Source of the DNA: Tsukamurella ocularis
Lineage (GTDB): Bacteria > Actinomycetota > Actinomycetes > Mycobacteriales > Mycobacteriaceae
Direction of reading: 5' to 3'
Assembly (NCBI RefSeq): GCF_024807615.1
Contig: NZ_JANUCJ010000001.1
Span: forward strand, 558,001-622,000
Length of the DNA stretch: 64,000 bases
Shown here piece after piece: positions 1 through 7,542 of the stretch. The position numbers and the translations under genes were made by a program. Below the pieces are notes generated by a model. That model saw only the letters and a list, made by a program, of their open reading frames with translations, was not told the DNA's origin and did no database searches. Numbering within the stretch: position 1 is the first letter of the stretch; every line of letters starts with the position of its first letter.

Positions 1-20
1 CGCAGCAAGGAGGTCCCGGC

Positions 21-1079
21 ATGACCTTGCGGACCCGCTTCACCGAGCTGGTCGGCGTCGAGCACCCCGTGGTGCAGACCGGCATGGGCTGGGTCTCCGG
101 CGCCCACCTGACCGCGGCCACCGCGAACGCCGGTGGGCTGGGGATCCTCGCATCCGCGACGATGACCTACCCCGAGCTCGAGGCCGCGATCCTCAAGACC
201 AAGGAGCGCACCGATAATCCCTTCGGCGTCAACCTCCGCGCCGATGCGGAGGACGCGCAGCAGCGCGTGGACCTCCTCATCCGCGAGGGCGTCAAGGTGG
301 CCTCGTTCGCGCTCGCGCCGAAGCCGGACATGATCGCCAAGCTCAAGGACGCCGGGCTCGTGGTGATTCCGTCGGTGGGCGCGGCACGGCACGCGGAGAA
401 GGTGGCCTCGTGGGGCGCCGACGCCGTGATCGTGCAGGGCGGCGAGGGCGGTGGCCACACCGGCGGCGTTGCCACCACGTTGCTCCTGCCGTCGGTCCTC
501 GACGCCGTGGACATCCCCGTCGTCGCCGCCGGCGGCTTCTTCGACGGCCGCGGCCTCGCTGCGGCACTCGCCTACGGCGCCTCCGGCGTCGCCATGGGCA
601 CCCGATTCCTCCTCACCCGGGACAGCCGGGTCCCCGAGTCGGTGAAAGCCGAGTACCTGCAGCGCGGCCTCGGCGACACCGTCGTCACCACCAAGGTCGA
701 CGGGATGCCGCACCGGGTCCTACGCACCGCGCTGGTCGACGCACTCGAGCGTTCGCACGGCGTCGCGACGCTCGCACACGCCGCCCTCAACACAGTCCGC
801 TTCCAGGCGCTGACCGGCATGTCCTGGAAAGGCCTCGTGGGCGAGGGACTCGCGATGAAGAAGAGCGGCGAACGCTCGTGGAGCCAGCTCATGATGTCGG
901 CGAACACGCCGATGCTGTTGCGCGCCGGTCTCGTCGAGGGAAACACCGACGCGGGGGTCCTCGCCTCGGGCCAGGTCGCCGGGATCATCGACGACCTTCC
1001 GACGGTGGCCGACCTCATCGCCCGCATCGTCGTCGACGCGGAGTCGCGGCTCGACGAACTGGCACGACTGCGCGCCTGA
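21..1079 (+). CDS. ipdC: IpdC-like flavin reductase (nitronate monooxygenase family)
   Basis: 352-residue TIM-barrel flavoprotein of the nitronate monooxygenase / FabK-like family. The family phosphate and FMN loop is visible as GGEGGGHTGG at residues 140-149, with His146 in the usual catalytic position, followed by AAGG near residue 170. In M. tuberculosis the same type of protein (IpdC, Rv3553) acts on the CoA-linked remnant of steroid rings C and D, and it sits next to ipdAB and fadA6; here fadA6 and kstR2 lie convergently just downstream, which is why IpdC is preferred over a generic nitronate monooxygenase. An AGGAGG-like ribosome site (aaggaggt) precedes the ATG. Anything upstream (ipdA/ipdB expected) is outside the window. 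Cytoplasmic. Confidence 0.82.
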   Translation: MTLRTRFTELVGVEHPVVQTGMGWVSGAHLTAATANAGGLGILASATMTYPELEAAILKTKERTDNPFGVNLRADAEDAQQRVDLLIREGVKVASFALAPKPDMIAKLKDAGLVVIPSVGAARHAEKVASWGADAVIVQGGEGGGHTGGVATTLLLPSVLDAVDIPVVAAGGFFDGRGLAAALAYGASGVAMGTRFLLTRDSRVPESVKAEYLQRGLGDTVVTTKVDGMPHRVLRTALVDALERSHGVATLAHAALNTVRFQALTGMSWKGLVGEGLAMKKSGERSWSQLMMSANTPMLLRAGLVEGNTDAGVLASGQVAGIIDDLPTVADLIARIVVDAESRLDELARLRA

Positions 1080-1121
1080 TCCCGCCCCGCCGCGGCGACG
1101 CGTCGGGGAACGGGGCACGGG

Positions 1122-1157
1122 CCGGCGGCGGATTCTGCGGAGGACCCCCGCCGCCGG
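1122..1157. terminator. GC-rich hairpin between convergent ipdC and fadA6
   Basis: Arms CCGGCGGCGG (1122-1131) and CCGCCGCCGG (1148-1157) are perfectly complementary around a 16-base loop. It lies 43 bases after the ipdC stop, in the convergent gap before fadA6, so it could end transcripts from both sides. There is no T-tract. The rest of the 215-base gap shows nothing else. Confidence 0.45.
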
Positions 1158-1294
1158 TCCGGTCTCGGTATCAGGCCCCTCCCTCACCCGCTTCTCGCGG
1201 ACCGCACGCCGAACGCTCCCCTGCCTTCACCCTATCGATTGCTGGGTGCACACCGGCAGGCGCACGGCGTGCGCGGGTTCAGCTATGTACCTCG

Positions 1295-2458
1295 TCAGAT
1301 CCGCTCGATGATGGTGACGTTGGCGGTCCCGCCACCCTCACACATCGTCTGCAGGCCGTAGCGCGCGTCACGCCGCTCGAGCTCGTGCAGCAGCGTCGTC
1401 ATCAATTTGGCGCCGGTCGCACCCAGCGGGTGGCCCAACGCGATCCCGCCCCCGTTGACATTGACCTTGTCGTGCGGGATTCCGAGCTCGTCCATCCAGG
1501 CCAGCGGCACGGAGGCGAAGGCCTCATTGCATTCGAAGAGGTCGATGTCACCGATGGTGAGCCCCGTCTTCTGCAGTGCGTACCGCGTGGCGGGGATCGG
1601 GCCGGTGAGCATCCACACCGGGTCCGCGGCGCGGACCGAGATGTGGTGGATCCGCGCCCGGGGCCGCAGCCCGTGGCGCTGGACGAAGTCGGCGGAGGCC
1701 ACCATGACGGCGGCCGCGCCGTCGGCGATCTGGCTGGCGACGGCGGCGGTGATCGCGGACCCCTCCGCGAGCGGGGCCAGTCCGGCCATCTTCTCCAGCG
1801 TCGTTCCCCGACGGGGAGTCTCATCGATCGCGAAGTCCTCGACCGGGGCGATCTCTGCTTCGAACCTGCCCTCGTCGGTAGCGGCGATGGCCCGCTCGTG
1901 ACTGGCGAGCGCGAACTCTTCCATCCGGGTGCGGGATACGCCCCATTTGGCGGCGATCATGTCGGCACTGGTGAACTGCGAGACCTCGACGTCGCCGTAC
2001 CGCTCGCGCCAGCCGACCGAGCCGGAGAACGGATCGTCGAAGCCGTACTCACGGCCTGCAAGCATGGCCGCACTGATCGGGACCGCGCTCATGTTCTGCA
2101 CGCCGGCGGCGACCACGGCGTCCGCCGTGCCGGAGAGGACGGCCTGTGCCGCGAAGTGGACCGACTGCTGACTCGAACCGCACTGCCGGTCGACGGTGAC
2201 CCCGGGCACCTGTTCCGGCAGACCGGCGGCCAGCCAGGACGTGCGGGCGATGTTGCCGGACTGCGGGCCGATGGTGTCGCAGCACCCCATGATCACATCG
2301 TCGACGAGTTCCGGGTCGACGCCAGAGCGCAAAACCGAGGCGCGCAAGACGTGCGCGCCGAGATCGGCGGAATGCACCGTCGACAGCGAACCGCCGCGTT
2401 TGCCTGACGGGGTACGGACTGCGTCGAGGATGTAGGCGCCGGGGGCGAGGTCGGTCAT
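1295..2458 (-). CDS. fadA6: Acetyl-CoA acetyltransferase FadA6 (steroid C/D-ring thiolase)
   Basis: 387-residue thiolase. The acylated nucleophile Cys93 is in RQCGSSQQS, the late GGGIALGHPLGATGAK loop carries the catalytic His, and the second active-site Cys is in CEGGGTANV near the C-terminus, so all thiolase catalytic elements are present. FadA6 cleaves a beta-ketoacyl-CoA produced late in HIP breakdown. The ATG overlaps the kstR2 stop as ATGA, so it is the third gene of an operon fadE30-ipdF-kstR2-fadA6 read from the divergent promoter near 5.05 kb. Order and length agree with M. tuberculosis Rv3556c. Cytoplasmic. Confidence 0.9.
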   Translation of the reverse strand: MTDLAPGAYILDAVRTPSGKRGGSLSTVHSADLGAHVLRASVLRSGVDPELVDDVIMGCCDTIGPQSGNIARTSWLAAGLPEQVPGVTVDRQCGSSQQSVHFAAQAVLSGTADAVVAAGVQNMSAVPISAAMLAGREYGFDDPFSGSVGWRERYGDVEVSQFTSADMIAAKWGVSRTRMEEFALASHERAIAATDEGRFEAEIAPVEDFAIDETPRRGTTLEKMAGLAPLAEGSAITAAVASQIADGAAAVMVASADFVQRHGLRPRARIHHISVRAADPVWMLTGPIPATRYALQKTGLTIGDIDLFECNEAFASVPLAWMDELGIPHDKVNVNGGGIALGHPLGATGAKLMTTLLHELERRDARYGLQTMCEGGGTANVTIIERI

Positions 2459-3060
2459 GGTTGCTCCTTCTCAGGGCTGGCGATCCCGTGCTCCAGGATC
2501 GTGAGGTACTGGTCGGCGACCGTGCCTACGGGCAGCTGCCCGCCGGGTCGGTACCAGCGGACTGCGACCCAGACGGTGTCGCGGAGGAAGCGGTAGGTGA
2601 CGTCGACGTCGAGATCCGCTCGGAAGTCCCCGGATTCGATACCCCGTGTGATGATTCCTCGCCACATGGAGCGGAACTCCTCCAGGAAGTCGGCGATGTA
2701 GGCGAAGCGCTCCTGCTGTGCGAGGCCGCGCGCCTCCGACTGGTAGATCGCGACGGCGTCGGGGCTCGCATCGATCGCGGCGAACGAGGCGATGACGCAG
2801 CCGCGCAGCTGGTCCCGCGCCCCATCGACGGCCGCGAGGACGGCACGGTACTCGCCGAAGAGCCGGTCGAGGAAGTCCCGGAGGATCTCGTCGATCATCG
2901 ACTCTTTGGAGTCGAAGTGGTGGTACAGGCTCCCCGAGAGGATACCCGCGGCGTCGGCGATGTCTCGCACGGTCGTCGCGCGGTAACCGTTCTCCGCGAA
3001 CAGTTTCGCGCTCAGGGACAGGACCTCTGCACGCCGCGCGGACGGATCCGGCTTAGGCAT
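2455..3060 (-). CDS. kstR2: TetR-family repressor KstR2 of HIP catabolism
   Basis: 201-residue TetR regulator. The helix-turn-helix spans about residues 26-49 (VRDIADAAGILSGSLYHHF), followed by the variable ligand domain with FRSMWRGII and FRADLDVDV segments typical of KstR2. KstR2 represses C/D-ring degradation genes and is released by HIP-CoA, the product of FadD3. Its own operators would be those in the fadE30-fadD3 intergenic region (5015-5092), making the operon autoregulated. The ATG overlaps the ipdF stop by 8 bases and its own stop overlaps the fadA6 start (ATGA). Position between ipdF and fadA6 strongly supports kstR2. Confidence 0.9.
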   Translation of the reverse strand: MPKPDPSARRAEVLSLSAKLFAENGYRATTVRDIADAAGILSGSLYHHFDSKESMIDEILRDFLDRLFGEYRAVLAAVDGARDQLRGCVIASFAAIDASPDAVAIYQSEARGLAQQERFAYIADFLEEFRSMWRGIITRGIESGDFRADLDVDVTYRFLRDTVWVAVRWYRPGGQLPVGTVADQYLTILEHGIASPEKEQP

Positions 3061-3841
3061 GCTGACTGCTCACCGAGACCACCTCGCCGGTCATATAGGA
3101 ACTGTAGTCGGAGGCCAGGAAGACGATCACGTTCGCGACCTCCCAGGGCTCGGCGGCACGACCGAAGACCTCGCGGCGCGAGAGCTCGTCGAGCAACTCG
3201 TCCGAGGTGACCTTCGCGAGGAAGGCGTGCATGGCGATGCTGGGCGAGACGGCGTTGATCCGGACACCGTGCGGCGCCGCGTCGACGGCGGAGCAGCGGG
3301 TGAGCGCCATGACGCCCGCCTTCGCGGCGGCGTAGTGCGCCTGCTCGGCCTGGGCACGCCAGCCGATCACGGAGGCGTTGTTGACGATGACGCCGCCCCC
3401 GCCCTGTGCGATGAACCGGTTGATGGCGGCGCGGGTGGCGCGGAAGGTTCCTGTGAGGGTTACGTCGAGCACGCGGGACCACTGCTCGTCGGTCATGTCC
3501 TGCACGGCGACGCTGCCGCCGAGGCCGGCGTTGTTGACCAGCACGTCGATCCGGCCGTAGCGCTCGGCGGCCCCGTCGAGCATGGCCTGCACCTGCTCCT
3601 CGACGGTGACGTCGCAGGTGATCGCGTGCACTCGGTCGCCGAACTCGGCGGCGAGCTCTTCACGCTTCTCGCCGAGGCGCCGCTCGTGCCAGTCGGAGAT
3701 GACGACGCGGGCACCCTCCTCGAGGCAGCGCCGCGCGGTCGCGGAGCCGATACCGGTGCCGGCGGCAGCCGTAACGACGACGACCTTTCCCTCGACGAGG
3801 TTGCGCCCCTGGGGATATGGGGGTGCTGGGATGGCGCTCAC
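3053..3841 (-). CDS. ipdF: Short-chain dehydrogenase IpdF (HIP-CoA pathway)
   Basis: 262-residue classical SDR. The NAD(P)-binding glycine motif TAAAGTGIG lies near residue 25, NNAGLG near 100, and the catalytic Ser...Tyr-x-x-x-Lys is seen as NASVIGW then HYAAAKAG. A GTG start at 3841 is chosen because it overlaps the fadE30 stop as GTGA; the open frame continues upstream to 4129 but that part is the shadow of fadE30. Homologues (Rv3559c) are assigned to a dehydrogenase step on hydroxylated HIP-CoA intermediates. Second gene of the fadE30-ipdF-kstR2-fadA6 operon. Cytoplasmic. Confidence 0.85.
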   Translation of the reverse strand: MSAIPAPPYPQGRNLVEGKVVVVTAAAGTGIGSATARRCLEEGARVVISDWHERRLGEKREELAAEFGDRVHAITCDVTVEEQVQAMLDGAAERYGRIDVLVNNAGLGGSVAVQDMTDEQWSRVLDVTLTGTFRATRAAINRFIAQGGGGVIVNNASVIGWRAQAEQAHYAAAKAGVMALTRCSAVDAAPHGVRINAVSPSIAMHAFLAKVTSDELLDELSRREVFGRAAEPWEVANVIVFLASDYSSYMTGEVVSVSSQHA

Positions 3842-4998
3842 GGGCGGGCCTCTCTCGGCAGGCCGAGCACACGCTCGGCGATGATGTTGCGCTGGATCTC
3901 GTTGGAGCCGCCGTAGATCGTGTCGGCTCGGGTGAACAGGTACAGGCGCTGCCACTCGTCCAGCTCCGGGTCTGCGAGCAGGCCGGCGGCGCCGCGCACC
4001 GTCATCGCGATCTCGCCCAACCGGCGGTGCCAGTTGGCCCACAGCAGTTTCGCAACCTCGGCGGTGCCGGTCTCGGCGGAGCCGAGCGCGCGCAGGGCGT
4101 GCGCCCGCATCACGTCGAGCTCGGTCCACGCGCGACGGAGGGCATCGGCCACCTCGGGGCGGTCGGCGGCACCGGTGTCGAGGGCGAGGTCGGTGAGCGT
4201 CTGCAGTTCACGACGGAAGCCGATCTGCTGACCGAGGGTGGCGACGCCGCGCTCGAAGGCGAGCGTCCCCATGGCGACCCGCCAGCCCTGGCCGGGCTCG
4301 CCGACCACGTTGGCCGCGGCGGTGCGAGCACCGTCGAAGAAGACCTCGTTGAACTCCGAGGTGCCGGTGAGCTGCACGATCGGCCGGACCTCGACGCCCG
4401 GCTGGTCCATGGGGACGAGCAGGTAGGACAGGCCCTTGTGGCGGGCGGAGCCGGGCTCGGTGCGGGCGACCACGAAGCACCAGTCGGCGACGTGTGCGAG
4501 GGAGGTCCAGACCTTCTGTCCGGAGATGACCCACTCGTCGCCCTCGAGGCGTGCCGTGGTGCTGACGTTCGCCAGGTCGGAGCCGGCGCCGGGCTCGGAG
4601 TAGCCCTGGCACCACAGTTCGCGGACATCGCGGATGGCGGGCAGGAAGCGTGTCTTCTGCTCGTCGCTGCCGAAGGAGATGAGCGTGGGCCCCAGGAGCT
4701 CCTGGCCGAGGTGCGAGACCTTCGCGGGTGCGCCGGCGCGGGCGTACTCCTCGTGAAAGATCACCTGCTGCGCGATACTCGCCCCGCCACCGCCGTTCTC
4801 GGCCGGCCAGCCTATGCAGTTCAGCCCGGCAGCGGCCAGATGCCGCTCCCAGGCGACGCGCTCGTCAAAGAACTCGTGCTCGCGCCCTGGGCCGCCCGCG
4901 CCGCGGAGTCCGGCGAACTCGCCGGACAGGTTGGTCGCGAGCCAGTCGTGGATCCGCGCCCGGAATTCCGCGTCCGTCTCGCCGCTCGCCGTGGCCAC
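3838..4998 (-). CDS. fadE30: Acyl-CoA dehydrogenase FadE30
   Basis: 386-residue flavin acyl-CoA dehydrogenase. ACAD signatures are present: QGYSEPGAGSDLA in the middle strand, FAD/ETF region near GQKVWTS, and the C-terminal DTIYGGSNEIQRNIIAERVLGLPR that closes the active site. FadE30 introduces the first double bond into the propionyl-CoA side chain of HIP-CoA. An in-frame TTG at 5022 also exists, but GTG at 4998 has a GAAGGGAG ribosome site at proper spacing and gives the usual family length. The 5' end abuts the palindrome 5015-5038. Divergent from fadD3, as in M. tuberculosis Rv3560c/Rv3561. Confidence 0.88.
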   Translation of the reverse strand: MATASGETDAEFRARIHDWLATNLSGEFAGLRGAGGPGREHEFFDERVAWERHLAAAGLNCIGWPAENGGGGASIAQQVIFHEEYARAGAPAKVSHLGQELLGPTLISFGSDEQKTRFLPAIRDVRELWCQGYSEPGAGSDLANVSTTARLEGDEWVISGQKVWTSLAHVADWCFVVARTEPGSARHKGLSYLLVPMDQPGVEVRPIVQLTGTSEFNEVFFDGARTAAANVVGEPGQGWRVAMGTLAFERGVATLGQQIGFRRELQTLTDLALDTGAADRPEVADALRRAWTELDVMRAHALRALGSAETGTAEVAKLLWANWHRRLGEIAMTVRGAAGLLADPELDEWQRLYLFTRADTIYGGSNEIQRNIIAERVLGLPREARP

Positions 4999-5014
4999 GG
5001 CACTCCCTTCGCCA

Positions 5015-5038
5015 TCCACCAAGCAATTGCTTGGTGGA
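5015..5038. promoter_or_regulatory. 24-bp perfect palindrome, probable KstR2-related operator
   Basis: Perfect dyad with left arm TCCACCAAGCAA and right arm TTGCTTGGTGGA. It contains the KstR2 half-sites CAAG and CTTG, but six bases apart rather than the two of the described motif AnCAAGnnCTTGnT. It starts 17 bases upstream of the fadE30 GTG, so binding here would block fadE30 transcription or its 5' end. Confidence 0.6.
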
Positions 5039-5065
5039 ATCAGGTTACACAGACTCGAGTCGCAC

Positions 5066-5079
5066 TGTAACGTGTTCTA
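5066..5079. promoter_or_regulatory. KstR-type operator between fadE30 and fadD3
   Basis: TGTAACGTGTTCTA matches the described KstR motif TnnAACnnGTTnnA at every fixed position. It abuts the KstR2-type site at 5079-5092, sharing one base, so the HIP promoter region appears open to both regulators. Confidence 0.6.
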
Positions 5080-5092
5080 CCAAGCACTTGCT
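5079..5092. promoter_or_regulatory. KstR2 operator upstream of fadD3
   Basis: ACCAAGCACTTGCT fits AnCAAGnnCTTGnT exactly. It lies 19 bases upstream of the fadD3 ATG at 5111. This is the expected place for the KstR2 site of the fadE30/fadD3 divergent promoter. Confidence 0.8.
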
Positions 5093-5110
5093 AGGCAGAA
5101 GGGTTTGCGC

Positions 5111-6637
5111 ATGTCACGCACCATTGCAGCAGCGCTGCGCGCCGCCGCGGAACAATTCGGCGAGCACACCGCCGTGGTCGACGGCGACCTGCGGATCAGG
5201 TACGCGGATCTGCACAGCCGCGCTCGCGACGTCGCCCGGGCGCTCCTCGCGGAGGGGATCCGACGGGGCGACCGCGTCGCCGTGTGCGCGCCGAACGGGC
5301 ACGAGTGGATCGAGGCCGCGCTCGGCGCCGCGTACATCGGCGCCGTGCTGATCCCCGTCAACACCCGGTACACAGGCCCGGAGATCGTCGACCTGCTCGT
5401 GCGCACCCGCGCACGGGCCTTCGTGGTGGCCGGGCCGTTCCTCGGCGTCGACCGACTCGAGCTCGTCATCACGACCGCCGGCGGCCTCCCCGACGACATC
5501 GCTTCCGTCCTCCGACTGCCGGAGTGGGGCGGGGTCCCGGCGCGGGGCTCTCGGATCGCCGACACCGAGCTCGACGCGGCGGCCGCCGCGGTGACGCCCG
5601 ACGACCCGTCAGACATCTTCTTCACCTCCGGCACCTCCGGCCGCAGCAAAGGGGCGATCAGCACCCATGCCCAGACCTTGGCGAACGCCGCGAACTGGGC
5701 CGAGCTGGTGGGTGTCACAGACGCGGACCGCTATCTGATCCTCAGCCCGTTCTTCCACATCTTCGGCTTCAAGGCGGGGATCCTCGCCGCACTCCAGAGC
5801 GGCGCCGCGATCTACCCGGCGCAGACTTTCGACGTCGCAGCGGCCTTCGAACTCATTCAGCGGGAGCGGATCTCGATCCTTCCTGGTGTGCCCACCGTCC
5901 ACCAGATGCTGCTGGACCACCCCGATCGTGCGCAGTACGACCTGTCGAGCCTGCGGGCCGCCACCACCGGCGCGGCCACGATCCCCGTCGTCCTGATCGA
6001 GCGCATGCGCGCCGAACTGTACGAGCGCGTGCTCACCGCCTACGGCCTCTCGGAGGCCCCCGTCGTCACGATGTGCCGGGCGGACGACGCCCCCGAGGTG
6101 ATCGCCGCGACCTCCGGCCGGGCGGTGCGCGACATGGAGGTGCGGATCGCGGACGACGGCGAGATCCTGGTACGCGGGCCCAACGTGGTCGCCGAGTACT
6201 TCGAGGATCCCGAGGCGACGGCCAAGGCCTTCGACGCCGACGGCTGGTTCCACACCGGCGACGCCGGATCGATGGACGATGCGGGGAACCTGCGGATCAC
6301 CGACCGCATCAAGGACATGTTCACCAACGGCGGGTTCAACGTCTACCCGGCGGAGATCGAGCAGGTGATCGCCCGGATCCCGGGCGTCGCCGAGAGCGCC
6401 GTAGTCGGCGTCCCCGAGCCGCGCCTCGGCGAGGTCGGCAAGGCCTTCGTCGTGCTCACCGCCGGACGTGATCTGACCGAGGACGCCGTGATCGAGCACT
6501 GCCGGGAGTTCCTGGCCAACTTCAAAGTCCCCCGCAGCGTGGAGTTCGTGAGCGAGCTACCGCGCAACGCGACCGGAAAGGTGCTCAAGCGCGTCCTGCG
6601 CGGCGAGAGCGACCCTGCAGCAGGAGAGAAGCGATGA
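5111..6637 (+). CDS. fadD3: HIP-CoA ligase FadD3
   Basis: 508-residue ANL-family adenylating enzyme. The P-loop FFTSGTSGRSKGA is near residue 170, the acyl/ATP motif AYGLSEAP near 310, GWFHTGDAG near 378, and the hinge/C-terminal Lys motif PRNATGKVLKR near 492. FadD3 activates 3aalpha-H-4alpha(3'-propanoate)-7abeta-methylhexahydro-1,5-indanedione (HIP) to its CoA thioester, which is also the inducer of KstR2. The ATG at 5111 is preferred; the open frame extends to 4814 only as read-through of the intergenic DNA. The stop overlaps the next start (ATGA). First gene of a plus-strand operon through fadE33. Confidence 0.88.
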   Translation: MSRTIAAALRAAAEQFGEHTAVVDGDLRIRYADLHSRARDVARALLAEGIRRGDRVAVCAPNGHEWIEAALGAAYIGAVLIPVNTRYTGPEIVDLLVRTRARAFVVAGPFLGVDRLELVITTAGGLPDDIASVLRLPEWGGVPARGSRIADTELDAAAAAVTPDDPSDIFFTSGTSGRSKGAISTHAQTLANAANWAELVGVTDADRYLILSPFFHIFGFKAGILAALQSGAAIYPAQTFDVAAAFELIQRERISILPGVPTVHQMLLDHPDRAQYDLSSLRAATTGAATIPVVLIERMRAELYERVLTAYGLSEAPVVTMCRADDAPEVIAATSGRAVRDMEVRIADDGEILVRGPNVVAEYFEDPEATAKAFDADGWFHTGDAGSMDDAGNLRITDRIKDMFTNGGFNVYPAEIEQVIARIPGVAESAVVGVPEPRLGEVGKAFVVLTAGRDLTEDAVIEHCREFLANFKVPRSVEFVSELPRNATGKVLKRVLRGESDPAAGEKR

Positions 6638-7542
6638 CCGACAGCACACCCGCCCCCGACGCGACCCCCGAGGCGGAGGTGGTGACCTACGAGGTGCGCG
6701 GCCCCGTCGCCGTTGTCACCCTGAACCGTCCCGAGTACCGCAACGCGCAGAACTCGGCCATGACCTACGCGCTCGACGCGGCCTTCGTGCGCGCGGTGGA
6801 AGACCCGGCGGTCAAGGTGATCGTGCTGGCGGGCAACGGGAAGCACTTCTCGGCCGGGCACGACATCGGCACTCCGGGCCGCGACGTCAACCAGCACTTC
6901 GAGAACAAGGCCGTGCTCTGGTGGGACCACGTGGGTCGCGAGGGCGGCGACCAGCGCTTCGCGCGCGAGTCCGAGGTGTACCTCGGCATGTGCCGGCGCT
7001 GGCGGGAGATCCCGAAGCCCGTGATCGCCTCGGTGCAGGGGGCCTGCATCGCGGGCGCGCTGATGCTGGCGTGGAGCTGCGACCTCATCGTCGCCTCCGA
7101 CGACGCCTTCTTCTCGGACCCCGTGGTGCGCATGGGCATCCCCGGCGTCGAGTACTTCGCGCACCCGTGGGTCATGGGTCCGCGGGCCGCCAAGGAGTTC
7201 CTGTTCACGGGTGACCGCTTCTCGGCGCAGCAGGCCAAGGAGTGGGGCATGGTCAACCGCGTCGTGCCCCGCGGCGAGCTCGAGGAGGAGACACTCGCGC
7301 TCGCCGAGCGGATCGCGGAGATGCCGAGTTTCGGTCTGGCCCTGACGAAGAAGGCCGTCAACCAGTGCGAGGACCTCATGGGCCTGCGGGCCGGCATGGA
7401 CTCGGTGTTCGGCCTGCATCACTTCGCGCATGCGCACAACGCCGAGGTCTCCGGCGGCGACTCCCTCGGCGGGCAGAGCGCCAAGTCGATGGCGTCCGGG
7501 GCGCGCAGCGCGACCGGCGACTCCGCGCGGAAGGCCGAGTAG
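6634..7542 (+). CDS. Crotonase-fold protein (enoyl-CoA hydratase/isomerase family), non-canonical active site
   Basis: 302-residue crotonase. Both oxyanion-hole segments are present (GKHFSAGHD at 69-77 and GACIAGA at 136-142). However, aligned to classical enoyl-CoA hydratase the two catalytic glutamates fall on Met144 and Val164 (ALMLAW and SDPVVRM), so ordinary hydratase chemistry is doubtful. It has a long insert around residues 82-115 and a Ser/Gly/Ala-rich C-terminal tail from about 277. It starts inside the fadD3 stop and its TAG overlaps the fadE31 GTG, so it belongs to the KstR2-controlled operon and probably acts on a HIP-derived CoA ester. The M. tuberculosis fadD3-fadE31 pair has no gene here. 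Exact reaction unknown. Confidence 0.75.
   Translation: MTDSTPAPDATPEAEVVTYEVRGPVAVVTLNRPEYRNAQNSAMTYALDAAFVRAVEDPAVKVIVLAGNGKHFSAGHDIGTPGRDVNQHFENKAVLWWDHVGREGGDQRFARESEVYLGMCRRWREIPKPVIASVQGACIAGALMLAWSCDLIVASDDAFFSDPVVRMGIPGVEYFAHPWVMGPRAAKEFLFTGDRFSAQQAKEWGMVNRVVPRGELEEETLALAERIAEMPSFGLALTKKAVNQCEDLMGLRAGMDSVFGLHHFAHAHNAEVSGGDSLGGQSAKSMASGARSATGDSARKAE

Noticed and set aside
410-2407. Very long plus-strand open frame (665 codons) over ipdC and fadA6
   Set aside because: Arg/Pro/Gly-rich shadow of two well-supported genes; caused by high GC at third positions.
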